A stretch of DNA of 37,095 nucleotides from UBA8403 sp964455155 (GCA_964455155.1 CAYVYH010000008.1:1-37095); one strand, 5' to 3'; counted from the stretch's first letter, positions 24,638-33,975 are shown. Program-made: numbers and translations. The notes: generated from the letters alone by a model not told the origin.

Positions 24638-25618
24638 ATGGTACAAATTGGAGACATACAATTGGGCGACTTCCCGCTATTGCTGGCCCCCATGGAAGAT
24701 GTGAGTGACCCTCCCTTCAGGGCCGTGTGCAAAGAAAAAGGAGCCGACTTGATGTACACAGAATTTATTCCTGCAGAGGGCCTGATTCGTGATGCCACCA
24801 AAAGTATCCAGAAACTAGATATTTATGACTATGAGTACCCCATGGGTATCCAAATTTATGGTGAGAAGATCTGTTCCATGCGTGAAGCAGCCGCTATTGC
24901 CGAAGCTTCCCGGCCGGCTCTTATCGACATTAATTATGGCTGTCCGGTCAAGAAAATAGCCTGTCGTGGGGCTGGTGCAGGTATTCTCCTGGATCTCCCT
25001 AGAATGCAAGCCATGACCGCAGAGATTGTCAAGCGTGTCTCGTTACCCGTGACCGTGAAAACCCGTTTGGGCTGGGATGATCATACGATTAATATCGTGG
25101 AAGTGGCCCAAAGGTTGCAAGATGTGGGTATCCAGGCTCTGACTATTCATGGAAGAACCAGAAAGCAGATGTACAAAGGAGAGGCCAATTGGGAACTCAT
25201 TGCAGCAGTTAAAAATCATCCTCATATCCACATCCCTATCTTCGGCAATGGCGATATTAATAGTCCCCAAAAGGCTCTAGAGTACAAGCATAAGTATGGT
25301 GTGGATGGTATCATGATTGGGCGCGCCAGTATTGGCTATCCTTGGATCTTCCAAGAGATCAAGCATTTTATGAAGGCGGGTTCCGTACTTCCGCCACCCA
25401 ATTTGCGGGAACGAATAGACGTCATCAAAAAGCACTTACGGTATGCGCTGCAATGGAAAGGTGAAAGGACGGGTTTGTTAGAAATGCGAAGTCATTACAC
25501 TAGGTATTTCAAGGGGGTAGAAAATATCAAGTCTCTTCGGACACAATTGATCACAGCTCCTACCCTTGAGGCCGTAGATGACATCTTGGACGAGATGGCG
25601 TATGTCTTTGTGCACTGA
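24638..25618 (+). CDS. dusB: tRNA-dihydrouridine synthase, DusB type
   Basis: FMN-dependent enzyme that reduces uridine to dihydrouridine in tRNA. The start reads GDFPLLLAPMEDVSDPPFR, the FMN-binding TIM-barrel opening. The catalytic cysteine is C102 in IDINYGCPVKK, with the following ACRGAGAGILLDLP block. VTVKTRLGWDD, LTIHGRTRKQMYKGEANW, IFGNGDI and GIMIGRASIGYPWIFQEIKHF are the expected family motifs. At 326 residues it has a normal size, and the ATG at 24638 fits the homologous start. Bacteroidetes usually carry one DusB-type enzyme. The next gene begins about 100 bases later. Confidence 0.95.
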   Translation: MVQIGDIQLGDFPLLLAPMEDVSDPPFRAVCKEKGADLMYTEFIPAEGLIRDATKSIQKLDIYDYEYPMGIQIYGEKICSMREAAAIAEASRPALIDINYGCPVKKIACRGAGAGILLDLPRMQAMTAEIVKRVSLPVTVKTRLGWDDHTINIVEVAQRLQDVGIQALTIHGRTRKQMYKGEANWELIAAVKNHPHIHIPIFGNGDINSPQKALEYKHKYGVDGIMIGRASIGYPWIFQEIKHFMKAGSVLPPPNLRERIDVIKKHLRYALQWKGERTGLLEMRSHYTRYFKGVENIKSLRTQLITAPTLEAVDDILDEMAYVFVH

Positions 25619-25719
25619 TGGTAGATTGCTATAAATGCTATAGAAAATAAACAATAATGACTATTTTCCGGCTTCCTAGGCTGTTTTTATATCTCAAGCT
25701 AAGTGGATTTCCAGGCACC

Positions 25720-26367
25720 ATGAAACAATACATACTGCTTACAGTGCTCTCATTGGGTATCACGGTGGCGCATGCCCAGGGAAAGCTAGGCGTTCAACTA
25801 TCGCCCGGCATATCCTTGAACAGAGTGCATACGAATCCCAACAACCAAGGTTTTTCTTCAGCAGGGGCCGCTTTTTACTTTAAAATTGGTGCCATCTGTG
25901 ATTATCCTATTCGAGAAAATTACTACGTGAGTACGGGGTTGTTGTATTCAGCCCAACATCTTGCTATCGAAAATAAAAAATCATCACCTGGCCTTTTAGA
26001 ATCGCATGCACTGCACTACTTACAAATTCCTTTTCTCCTCAAACTTTACACAAGTGAGCTCACACTAGACACCCGACTCTACGCGTTGTTAGGCATTGTC
26101 AGCCAACTTAGAATTCATGCGAGAAACACTGAACTGCAAGAAAACTTGCAACAGCCTTTCATGAAGACATTTCATCGTTGGGGCTGTTCAGGGTTGCTAG
26201 GTATAGGGTTAGAGTACGACCTTAGTTTGTCTACTAGTATTTTCGTCGGCGTTAGTTATCAGTATGGGCTGTTAAATGTCATTGCACAACATGCTCAACA
26301 CCCACCCGCTTCCAGGATGATGGGTTATAGCGATCTGCTGAGTATCGACCTGGGAGTAAGATTTTGA
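25720..26367 (+). CDS. Outer-membrane beta-barrel protein (porin-like family)
   Basis: A 215-residue exported protein. The ATG at 25720 gives MKQYILLTVLSLGITVAHA followed by QGKLGV, a clean signal peptide with an AHA|Q cleavage site; the 21 residues upstream in the same frame are not signal-like. The mature part has alternating strands typical of Bacteroidetes small barrels (outer membrane beta-barrel, PorT-like group): GVQLSPGISLNRV, YYVSTGLLYSAQH, HYLQIPFLLKLY, LLGIGLEYDLS, FVGVSYQYGL, and a terminal IDLGVRF with C-terminal Phe, as expected for BAM insertion. The specific function is unknown. It has only short similarity-type evidence, so assignment to PorT itself is not claimed. Confidence 0.75.
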   Translation: MKQYILLTVLSLGITVAHAQGKLGVQLSPGISLNRVHTNPNNQGFSSAGAAFYFKIGAICDYPIRENYYVSTGLLYSAQHLAIENKKSSPGLLESHALHYLQIPFLLKLYTSELTLDTRLYALLGIVSQLRIHARNTELQENLQQPFMKTFHRWGCSGLLGIGLEYDLSLSTSIFVGVSYQYGLLNVIAQHAQHPPASRMMGYSDLLSIDLGVRF

Positions 26368-26706
26368 GCAAATTTTGGCGCATCGCGCGGCCCACCTTCT
26401 TCATATTCATCACAGTCGCTTCCGGTTACATGCACCTCTTAAGGCATTGAGCCTTTGTCATGCGCTTCGAAAGGCGATGGTGGCCTTCATGCTATTATGC
26501 CGTGGAGCGCTGCGCTGGCTGCGTGTGTGACACCAAGAGGCTACGAGGAAGATCATCTTTCAGCAGCACGCTATAACTATGTTGCCACCCGCTTATCATA
26601 CATGCTAGTGAAGATTAAGAACATTTTGCTATGTTTGCGGATTGTGCATGTCATGCACGCTTCTGATTAAAGAACTTGAGGTATAAGCCTCGTATGTCGT
26701 AGCAAT
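26368..26706. other. Gene-free spacer before queA
   Basis: About 340 bases with no recognisable gene in either strand. A short hydrophobic stretch (SKFWRIARPTFFIFITVASG) can be read right after the barrel gene, but it stops after some 30 codons and has no ATG. A TAnnTTTG match, TATGTTTG at 26630-26637, lies 70 bases before queA, but no TTG -33 box is placed correctly. Confidence 0.4.
26630..26637 (+). promoter_or_regulatory. Possible -7 promoter box for queA
   Basis: TATGTTTG matches the Bacteroidetes -7 consensus TAnnTTTG and lies 70 bases upstream of the queA ATG. The upstream -33 TTG is missing at the expected distance, so this is a candidate only. Confidence 0.25.
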
Positions 26707-27753
26707 ATGAAGTTATCCTCGTTTAAATTTGATTTGCCTTCTAAGCTCATTGCGCCCCATCCTGCCGCCAACAGAGATGAGGCACGGCTCATGGTCGTCC
26801 ACAAAGATACTGGCCAAATCGAGCACAAGCAGTTTAAAGACGTAATCGATTATCTATCAGAAGACGATGTACTGGTAGTCAATGATACCAAAGTATTCTC
26901 TGCGCTGCTCTATGGGAGCAAGGAGAAGACGGGTGCACCCATAGAAGTGCTGCTATTGCGAGAGTTAAATAGGGAACATCATCTCTGGGATGCACTGGTA
27001 GATCCGGCTAGGAAAATTCGCGTTGGCAACAAACTATTTTTTGGTGATGGTGAGTTAGTGGCAGAAGTGCTGGACAATACCACGTCCAGGGGAAGAACGC
27101 TTAAGTTTCTTTTTGATGGAACAACAGAGGATCTACACGGCATCATTGAGCAGTTGGGTAATACGCCACTGCCTAAAGAAATCAAGAGAAAGGTAACACC
27201 TGAAGATCGCAGTCGCTACCAGACCGTTTACGCGCAGCAAATAGGCGCTGTTGTGGCACCTACTGCTGGCCTACACTTTACGCCTCACTTGCTTAAGCGG
27301 TTGGAGCTCCAGGGTATACACATCGCCTCTCTCACCCTACACATTGGCTTAGGATCGCTGAGGCCTGTCGACGTAGAAGACTTGACCAAGTATAAGGTGG
27401 ACTCTGAGTTTTTGTCTATTCATGAGACAGTAGCACGCGTAGTTAATCAAGCGTTGGATCAGAGAAAGCGTGTTTGTGCTGTTGGTGTTTCTACTGCTAA
27501 AGCCGTAGAATCTTCTGTTTCTGCTGCTGGTGGGTTAAAGGTCAATCATGGATGGACCAACAAGTTCATTTTTCCTCCTTATCCATTCAAAGTCTGCACG
27601 TCATTGATCACTAACCTTCACTTGCCGGCATCAGTCCCACTTATGACTGCAGCTGCCTTAGGGGGGTATGATTTGATTATGGAAGCATATCAAATAGCCG
27701 TCAAGGAGAAGTACCGATTCTTTGTGTACGGTGATGCTATGTTGATACTATAA
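26707..27753 (+). CDS. queA: S-adenosylmethionine:tRNA ribosyltransferase-isomerase
   Basis: QueA transfers and isomerises the ribosyl part of SAM onto preQ1 at the wobble base of tRNAs with GUN anticodons, giving epoxyqueuosine. Characteristic blocks are FDLPSKLIAPHPAANRDEARLMV, DVLVVNDTKVF, GAPIEVLLLRE, the central TPEDRSRYQTVYAQQIGAVVAPTAGLHFT, HIGLGSLRPV, VCAVGVSTAKAVESS and the C-terminal INLHLPxS-type motif seen here as TNLHLPASVPLMTAAALGG. At 348 residues it has the normal size. With dusB upstream it suggests that tRNA modification is kept. No other queuosine genes are in the window. Confidence 0.95.
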   Translation: MKLSSFKFDLPSKLIAPHPAANRDEARLMVVHKDTGQIEHKQFKDVIDYLSEDDVLVVNDTKVFSALLYGSKEKTGAPIEVLLLRELNREHHLWDALVDPARKIRVGNKLFFGDGELVAEVLDNTTSRGRTLKFLFDGTTEDLHGIIEQLGNTPLPKEIKRKVTPEDRSRYQTVYAQQIGAVVAPTAGLHFTPHLLKRLELQGIHIASLTLHIGLGSLRPVDVEDLTKYKVDSEFLSIHETVARVVNQALDQRKRVCAVGVSTAKAVESSVSAAGGLKVNHGWTNKFIFPPYPFKVCTSLITNLHLPASVPLMTAAALGGYDLIMEAYQIAVKEKYRFFVYGDAMLIL

Positions 27754-27906
27754 CGGGTATGAGCTGATTACTTGTAGTGTGCACCACTTAGATCTGTTGC
27801 TAAAATTGATCTTTTCTTGCCTAAGAAAACGTTGTTGGGCTTCTTTGTGGGCATGCTGAACATAAAATAGTTGATAAAAGACGAGTCTGGTCCAAAATGT
27901 AGCATT

Positions 27907-28743
27907 ATGAAAAGAGTGTGCCTGCACATTGGTCTATGCCAGTTTTTATTCAGTTTTTTTCTCTTATCGCATGTCTGGGCACAAGCACCAACGAGTCAAG
28001 ACGTCCTAAAGCATGGTACGAAAGCCCAGATCGACCGCAATAATTTACCAGAACATATTGCGATTATCATGGATGGCAATGGCAGGTGGGCTACCAAGCA
28101 GGGTAAGCCAAGGGTATTTGGCCATCAAAATGCTATACAAAGTGTTCGAGAAGTGGTTGAAGGTTGTGGTGAGCTGGGCATTTCTTGTTTGACTTTATAC
28201 GCTTTTTCTGCGGATAATTGGAAACGCCCCCCCAAAGAGGTAGAGAGTTTAATGTGCCTTATTGTTACTACTATTGACGAAGAGTTAGAGGAGCTCGTAC
28301 AAAACAATGTGCGGCTCAACTTTATCGGTGACCTACTTAGCCTTCCAAAGAACTGTCAAGAAGCTATCCAGAGAGCTACGCAGCTTTCTAACCACAATCA
28401 GGGGCTGTTCTTGACCATTGCACTGAGCTACAGCGGGGGGTGGGACCTAGCTGAAGCTGCTAAAGGTATTGCTAGGGATGTGCAGGCGGGTATCTTGTCG
28501 CTGCAAGACATTGATGCCACTCTTTTCAAAAGATACCTTACTACCCAAGGTATGCCTGACCCGGCACTGCTGATCAGGACGAGCGGCGAGATGAGGCTTA
28601 GCGACTTTCTTTTGGGACAACTTTCCTACACAGAACTGTTTTTTACCTCTGTTCTTTGGCCTGATTTTAGAAAACACCATCTTTACGAGGCCATTTTGGA
28701 ATACCAAAGACGAGCAAGACGTTTTGGCAGCTTGGGCGAGTAG
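27907..28743 (+). CDS. uppS: Isoprenyl transferase (undecaprenyl diphosphate synthase) with signal-like N-terminus
   Basis: cis-Prenyltransferase making undecaprenyl diphosphate, the lipid carrier for peptidoglycan and other surface polymers. The catalytic core is normal: HIAIIMDGNGRWAT (catalytic Asp in MDGNGRW), LTLYAFSADNWKRP, GDLLSLP, SYSGGWD and LLIRTSGEMRLSDFLL with YTELFFTSVLWPDF. Unusually, about 30 residues precede the normal start: M-K-R, a hydrophobic run (QFLFSFFLLSHVWAQA) and a signal-peptidase-like A-Q-A site. No in-frame ATG, GTG or TTG between this segment and the core could give a standard start, so the extension seems genuine; the frame even opens further to 27871. The gene ends 13 bases before the bamA ATG, giving the uppS-bamA-skp order typical of Bacteroidetes. 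Confidence 0.93.
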   Translation: MKRVCLHIGLCQFLFSFFLLSHVWAQAPTSQDVLKHGTKAQIDRNNLPEHIAIIMDGNGRWATKQGKPRVFGHQNAIQSVREVVEGCGELGISCLTLYAFSADNWKRPPKEVESLMCLIVTTIDEELEELVQNNVRLNFIGDLLSLPKNCQEAIQRATQLSNHNQGLFLTIALSYSGGWDLAEAAKGIARDVQAGILSLQDIDATLFKRYLTTQGMPDPALLIRTSGEMRLSDFLLGQLSYTELFFTSVLWPDFRKHHLYEAILEYQRRARRFGSLGE

Positions 28744-28756
28744 AGTGTACTACAGC

Positions 28757-31435
28757 ATGAAAAAGAGAATTTACCGCATCGCCTTAATGCAATTTGTCGC
28801 CAGCTGTGCGTTGGCCGTGGGCGCTTTAGCACAGCCAACGCCCACCTTTTATCCGATCGAACTTAATTATGCCGCTCCCGCCACTTACTTGATTAAAGAC
28901 ATTCAAATTACTGGTGTCAAGTCTTTAGACAAGGAAGCGATAGTGACCATTTCAGGGCTTAAGGTTGGTGATACGGTGCAGATACCTGGCTCAGCCATCG
29001 CGGATGCTATGCATAGATTGTGGCAACAGAAGCTAGTCAGTGATGTGGCCATTCATGCCTCTCAAGCTGATGATCATCGTGTTATACTCACTGTTAGTAT
29101 TACTGAGAGCCCTAGATTATTAGGCTATTCTTTTGAAGGCTTAAGCAAAGGAGAGGAAGGAAAGCTCATCGAGAAGACAACGCTTGTGAAAGGGGAAGTT
29201 GTCACAGAAGAGCTCATCAGGAATACGCAAAAGATTATTGAGAATTACTGGGTAGCAGAAGGATATTTGTACGCAACAGTTACTATCACCGCTGTGCCTG
29301 ATCCCGTGCGCACTGCCTATACTCACCTACATATCAGCGTCAACAAGGGGAAAAAATTAAGCGTCAATACCATACACTTTGAGGGAAATCAGCATGTTAG
29401 TAGCGATGTGTTAAGAAGCCAGATGCAGCACATCGGAGAAAAGCCTCGCTTTACGTTGGTTAAGGACATACTCAAGCAAGTATTTACCCTACAGCCCATC
29501 AGGGCGCAGGGCGTACTTTGGCGCCCATTCAGTTTCCAGAAAAGTTGGAATTACTTGCGTAAGCACGTGATTTTGTTGCCCTCTAAGTTTAATGAAGCTG
29601 AGTTCGCAGAAGAAAAGAAACGTATTATAAGCTATTACCAAAGCGAGGGCTTCAGGGATGCGGCCATTATAGAAGATAGGGTGAGTAGGCGGGGAGACGC
29701 TTTGCTCGATGTGTGGATTAAGATACGAGAAGGAAAAAAATACCATGTGGGGGAAATCAAGTGGGCAGGCAATTATCTTTATGATGACCGCACTCTCAAC
29801 CAGATACTCAAGATCAGCAAGGGAGCTGTATACGATCCATTGCTACTCCAGAAGAGGCTTGGTAAAGATCCAGAGGTGCAGAGCATTGCTTCACTGTATG
29901 TAGACAATGGTTATTGCTTCTTTTATGCTGATCCGGTAGAGGTGGGGCTAAGAGACGACAAAGTAGACCTAGAAATCAACATACAAGAAGGACCTCAAGC
30001 CTCTATTAACAAGGTATTGATCGAGGGCAATAGGATCACGCACGATTATGTGATCAGACGGGAGCTCCGAACCTTGCCTGGCGATAAATTCAATAATAGC
30101 AATCTGCAAAGATCTTACCGAGAGCTAGCCCAGCTCAGTATTTTTGACCCTGCTATTGACATCCGACCCATCCCCAATGCTACCGGTAAAATGGTAGATA
30201 TTCAGTGCCAAGTAAAAGAAAGGCCCAAATTTGAGGCGAGGACTGGTGGAGGTTGGGGAGGCGGGCGATTTATGGGGGAGCTTAATTTGTCTACCAACAA
30301 TTTTTCTTTGGGCAATCTTTTGAAATTACGTCCTCCAATAGGAGGAGGGCAAGCATTGGGGCTGAAGGCTGAGACCGATGGTAAAGAATATAGGAACTAT
30401 GTACTGCAGTTTACAGAGCCTTGGTTGGGTGGGAGTAAGCCTAGACATTTCCACCTAGGTTTGAACAAAGCTAGTGAAGGCAAAAGAAGCTCGATAGGTG
30501 GGAACACTATTTTGGGTACGAGGCTTTCTTGGCCAGATGACTACGTGGTATTGCGAGGTAGTATTGCCTACTATCGCCACAGTTACCAAGACTATTTTTT
30601 ATTATATGACGAAGTATACGATCCCTCAGGAGGTAAAAATAAAGCCGATCAAAAAGGTGGGAAAGGTGTTTCGAAACCAAATAATAGGAAGATAGGTGGG
30701 CCAACAGAAGGTATTCTTAATGACTTATCTTTCGACATTTCGTTAGAACGCGATAGCACAAGTCCTAGTCCTATATATCCTACAGAGGGGAGTAGGTTGG
30801 AGTTGCACATCAATTTAACGCCTCCCTGGTCTCGGTTTTTGAATAAAAGGAGCGGTGGTCTTTCTCAGTCTGAGAAGTATCGTTGGAAAGAGTATCATCA
30901 GTGGATGTTAGATGGCTCTTATTTCCTGCGACTCTTAGACGATCTGGTACTGAATGTGCGCGGTCATTTTGGAGTGCTGGGCGGTTTTTCCTCTCAAAAT
31001 AATATCGGCCCTTTTTCAAGATTCTATGTGGGGGGCTCTGGTTTTGGGGATCGCTCCTTGAAAGGTAAGGAAAATATCTCTTTGCGGGGTTATGAAGAGG
31101 GTTACATTACGCCCGAAGACAAAGTCAGTGGTTATCAAGGAGGGGTAATCTATAATAAATTCGTGTTGGAGCTTCGATACCCTATTATCTCTAGTTATTT
31201 TGCTTCCGCGTATGCTTTGGTTTTTGCCGAAGGAGGAAACACCTGGGCGCAGTACAGGGATTATGATTTTTTTTCCCTAAAGAGGTCGGCAGGTGTTGGT
31301 TTTAGGATATATTTGCCCTTTATTATTGGCACTGTGGTAGGCCTCGACTGGGGATATGGTTTCGATAAAAAAAAGACAGACAAGGCGTATAATGAATTTG
31401 ACTTTCACTTCTCTATAGGAGTAAACTTGCGGTGA
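28757..31435 (+). CDS. bamA: BamA, outer-membrane protein assembly factor
   Basis: Central subunit of the BAM complex, which folds beta-barrel proteins into the outer membrane. From the ATG at 28757 (MKKRIYRIALMQFVASCALAVGALAQ) there is a signal peptide with an ALA|Q site; the frame extends back into uppS to 28724, which is rejected. Several POTRA repeats follow: YLIKDIQITGVKSLDKEAIV, SVNTIHFEGNQHVSSDVL, YHVGEIKWAGNYLYDDRTL and INKVLIEGNRITHDYVIRRELRTLPGD. The barrel region holds GGGWGGGRFMGELNLSTNNFSLGN, the YPTEGSRLELHINLTPP motif, and GGSGFGDRSLKGKENISLRGYEEG. About 892 residues is normal for Bacteroidetes. Confidence 0.95.
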   Translation: MKKRIYRIALMQFVASCALAVGALAQPTPTFYPIELNYAAPATYLIKDIQITGVKSLDKEAIVTISGLKVGDTVQIPGSAIADAMHRLWQQKLVSDVAIHASQADDHRVILTVSITESPRLLGYSFEGLSKGEEGKLIEKTTLVKGEVVTEELIRNTQKIIENYWVAEGYLYATVTITAVPDPVRTAYTHLHISVNKGKKLSVNTIHFEGNQHVSSDVLRSQMQHIGEKPRFTLVKDILKQVFTLQPIRAQGVLWRPFSFQKSWNYLRKHVILLPSKFNEAEFAEEKKRIISYYQSEGFRDAAIIEDRVSRRGDALLDVWIKIREGKKYHVGEIKWAGNYLYDDRTLNQILKISKGAVYDPLLLQKRLGKDPEVQSIASLYVDNGYCFFYADPVEVGLRDDKVDLEINIQEGPQASINKVLIEGNRITHDYVIRRELRTLPGDKFNNSNLQRSYRELAQLSIFDPAIDIRPIPNATGKMVDIQCQVKERPKFEARTGGGWGGGRFMGELNLSTNNFSLGNLLKLRPPIGGGQALGLKAETDGKEYRNYVLQFTEPWLGGSKPRHFHLGLNKASEGKRSSIGGNTILGTRLSWPDDYVVLRGSIAYYRHSYQDYFLLYDEVYDPSGGKNKADQKGGKGVSKPNNRKIGGPTEGILNDLSFDISLERDSTSPSPIYPTEGSRLELHINLTPPWSRFLNKRSGGLSQSEKYRWKEYHQWMLDGSYFLRLLDDLVLNVRGHFGVLGGFSSQNNIGPFSRFYVGGSGFGDRSLKGKENISLRGYEEGYITPEDKVSGYQGGVIYNKFVLELRYPIISSYFASAYALVFAEGGNTWAQYRDYDFFSLKRSAGVGFRIYLPFIIGTVVGLDWGYGFDKKKTDKAYNEFDFHFSIGVNLR

Positions 31436-31498
31436 AGTCACGCTCGTTGGGCTATGAAGGGTTAGAACTCGTAGTAACTAATAAACAAAAAACCGAAT

Positions 31499-32071
31499 AT
31501 GATGCAAAAAAGAATCTTTTTAGCCTTGGCGCTGATGTTGAGCTTATGTAAGCTACATGCAAAGGACAAACGACCTGGTACGCAGTCTCCATCTATAAAA
31601 ATTGGTTATGCTAGTATGGAATACATCTTTCGCTTCTTACCTGAAGTAAAGGCGATTGCATCGGAGTGCGCGAGCCTTGAAAAACAGCTTAGGAGTAAAG
31701 TAGAGGCTAGCCTAGCGGGATACTACCAGAAAGAGCAGGCTTTTAAGCAAGGTCGTGATACTATGACTGAAGCAGTCAGGAATCAAAAACAGTTGGAGCT
31801 GCAGCAACTGCGGGGAGACTGCGAACGACTTCAGCTCGAGTTTCAGGATAAGCTTGAAAGCAAGCACATTGATTTGTTAAAGCCTGTTTATGATAAGGTG
31901 AGCAATGCCATTGAGAAAGTCGCCGAAGAAGATGGCTATACACATATCTTGAGTGCTAGTGTGGGAGGTATGCCTGTATTACTTTATGTGAGCGAAGAGC
32001 ACCATATCTCTGATCGGGTTCTGAAAAAATTGGGTGTTGATCCTGATAAGGCAAAAGACAAGAAACCGTAA
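31499..32071 (+). CDS. skp: Skp/OmpH periplasmic chaperone
   Basis: Periplasmic holdase that carries unfolded outer-membrane proteins to BamA. A signal peptide (MQKRIFLALALMLSLCKLHA) is followed by IKIGYASMEYIFRFLPEVKAI, the family opening. A charged, coiled-coil arm follows (about residues 55-125, with YYQKEQAFKQGRDTMTEAVRNQ and LQQLRGDCERLQLEF), then the return strand GYTHILSASVGGMPVLLYV. The 190 residues are slightly longer than E. coli Skp because of a basic C-terminal tail. Two adjacent ATG codons (31499 and 31502) are possible starts. It sits 63 bases after bamA, almost certainly in the same operon. Bacteroidetes often have two skp copies here; only one is seen. Confidence 0.92.
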   Translation: MMQKRIFLALALMLSLCKLHAKDKRPGTQSPSIKIGYASMEYIFRFLPEVKAIASECASLEKQLRSKVEASLAGYYQKEQAFKQGRDTMTEAVRNQKQLELQQLRGDCERLQLEFQDKLESKHIDLLKPVYDKVSNAIEKVAEEDGYTHILSASVGGMPVLLYVSEEHHISDRVLKKLGVDPDKAKDKKP

Positions 32072-32637
32072 GACTTCTCGAGAGATATTGCGTCCTGATG
32101 CTTTGACCGGCATTGGGGGTTGTTCGTGAGGTGAAAGGGCGTAGCTTTCTTGTTCGTCGCAACAAACTGGCCAGTGTGCTTCTCGATAGGGGGGTAGTAC
32201 AGAAGCAGTGCCGGAGTGGGTTTGCGCCTTTTACAATGCTCATTCATAAGGAATGCTCCGTTCTTTAAGACGTGCCTGTTCCGGGGGGGACTCGTTGCCT
32301 TCCTAGAAAGGGTGCCAAGAAACGTTAGACCCAGGCTAAGACACTGTTGACAAAAAGACGGAAGGCTCGGTAGCCGTCTTTGGGGCGTGTTGCCTGTCTT
32401 TTTGGGGAGGCTGTGGTTTCAATGACATCGTCTAGCGGTTATAAGGGGAGCTTACCAAGTACGTCTCGTTAAATACTGTAAAAACTACTAAAGAGTAGCC
32501 GCCTAGTACTAGTAAGGGCAAGTTGCGCTCGAAGTGGGCTCTGGGCAGTACTTCGGGTGTCTCAGGATTGATGGGTGCTGAAAAGTTTTGAAAGACATGC
32601 TTGAGCAGGCCCAGAACAATAACTGCTGTGTTGTCTT
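32072..32637. other. Gene-free spacer between skp and surA, possible remnant on minus strand
   Basis: About 565 bases without a credible gene. On the minus strand, roughly 32630-32440, an open run of some 64 codons without a start reads like a peptide (VIVLGLLKHVFQNFSAP, then LPLLVLGGYSLVVFTVFNE) and then stops. It resembles the end of a membrane protein but I cannot name it. TCTCGAGAGA at 32076-32085 is a palindrome without a T tract. I see no transposase motif here. Confidence 0.3.
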
Positions 32638-33975
32638 ATGAACGTTAAACGAAAATGCTGCCTGGCCATCTTGTGCTTGGCTTCTGTGGGCATAGCGTTG
32701 GCAGATCCCCCTCTAGAAACGGTGCTAGACAAGATCATTGCCAATGTTGACAGCTATGTCATCTTGCAATCAGAGTTAGAAGGTGCTTGCCAGCAATACT
32801 TGTCCCAAGGTAGGGGAGACATACCTGACCTAAAGTGTAAGATACTGGAGCAGTTGGTCATCAATAAGACACTACTCTCCAAGGCTAAGCAGGAGGGAGT
32901 ACTGGTAGACAAAAAAGCTATAGCCCGGGCTCTCAGTAGCAATATGCAAGATCTTTTGGCACAAGCAGGATCAGAAGCGAGATTAACACAATCTTGGGGT
33001 AAATCTATACAAGAGATACAAAAGGAGATAAAGGAAAAGTTAGAGGAACAGATGTTGCTGAGTAACATGCGCACTCGTCTCATCACAGATATCGCTGTAA
33101 CCCCACAAGAAGTAAAAGAATTTTTTGAAGCTTTGCCTGCTCAACAAAAGCCTTATTACCCTGCTGAAGTGGTAGTCAGGCAGATTGTGCAGTATCCACG
33201 AGTCAGCTCGCAGGTAACAGACGCTTTGATGGCACAACTTCAATCTCTGAAGATACGTCTACAAAGCGGAGAAGACTTCGAGGTCCTAGCTAAAGAGTAC
33301 TCTCAAGATCTAGATTCTGCTTCCAAAGGGGGAGACATAGGGTTTTGGCGATTAGGTGAGCTGACTCCTGCCTATGAGGAAGCGGCACTGGCACTCGAAC
33401 CTGGCGAGGTATCTGATCCGGTTATTACGGAATTTGGCTTTCATCTGATTCAGCTCACTGCCCGAGAAGAAGATAGATACAACAGCCGTCACATCTTGCT
33501 CAAGGCCCATCCGACAGTGCTTGATATAGAAGCATCCAAAGCTCGATTGGCCCAGTTGCGTGCGAACATTTTAGCAAAAAAAATAACTTTTGTGCAAGCT
33601 GCCATTAAATTTTCTGAAGATACCCTCACTGCTCCCATTGGGGGACTACTTGTGGGTAGTGGTGGTCGGGGTAAGGTATTGGTTGATGACTTGCCGCCAG
33701 ATGTATACTTCGTTGTAGAGGAACTTGCTCCTGGTGCAATATCTGAGCCTGTGCTGTTGCCTGAAGCCAACGATAAGGACGCTGTCAGGTTACTTTTTCT
33801 GGAAGAGAGAGTAGCTCCCCATGAAGCCAACCTTGCACAAGATTATGCAAAGATTCAGCAGATGCTCATTGAGCAAAAAAGTGTCACTGCACTGACAACG
33901 TGGTTTGAGCGTGCACGGCAAAAAGCCTTTATCCGCGTGGCGCCTGAGTACCAGCACTGTGCACTGTTGAGATAA
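32638..33975 (+). CDS. surA: SurA-like periplasmic peptidyl-prolyl isomerase
   Basis: Periplasmic chaperone and parvulin-type isomerase that helps outer-membrane proteins reach BamA. The first 22 residues are a signal peptide (KRK, hydrophobic core, GIALA|D). The N-terminal chaperone part starts ETVLDKIIANVDSYVILQSELE, the SurA_N signature, and includes LEQLVINKTLLSKA. Two parvulin domains follow: about 175-275 (VVVRQIVQYP... AKEYSQDLDSASKGGDIGFWRLGEL... PGEVSDPVITEFGFHLIQL) and about 280-385 (NSRHILLKAHP... AIKFSEDTLTAPIGGLL... PGAISEPV). The second domain is more divergent. At 445 residues it matches Bacteroidetes SurA. It functionally matches bamA and skp upstream but is separated by about 565 bases. 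Confidence 0.9.
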   Translation: MNVKRKCCLAILCLASVGIALADPPLETVLDKIIANVDSYVILQSELEGACQQYLSQGRGDIPDLKCKILEQLVINKTLLSKAKQEGVLVDKKAIARALSSNMQDLLAQAGSEARLTQSWGKSIQEIQKEIKEKLEEQMLLSNMRTRLITDIAVTPQEVKEFFEALPAQQKPYYPAEVVVRQIVQYPRVSSQVTDALMAQLQSLKIRLQSGEDFEVLAKEYSQDLDSASKGGDIGFWRLGELTPAYEEAALALEPGEVSDPVITEFGFHLIQLTAREEDRYNSRHILLKAHPTVLDIEASKARLAQLRANILAKKITFVQAAIKFSEDTLTAPIGGLLVGSGGRGKVLVDDLPPDVYFVVEELAPGAISEPVLLPEANDKDAVRLLFLEERVAPHEANLAQDYAKIQQMLIEQKSVTALTTWFERARQKAFIRVAPEYQHCALLR

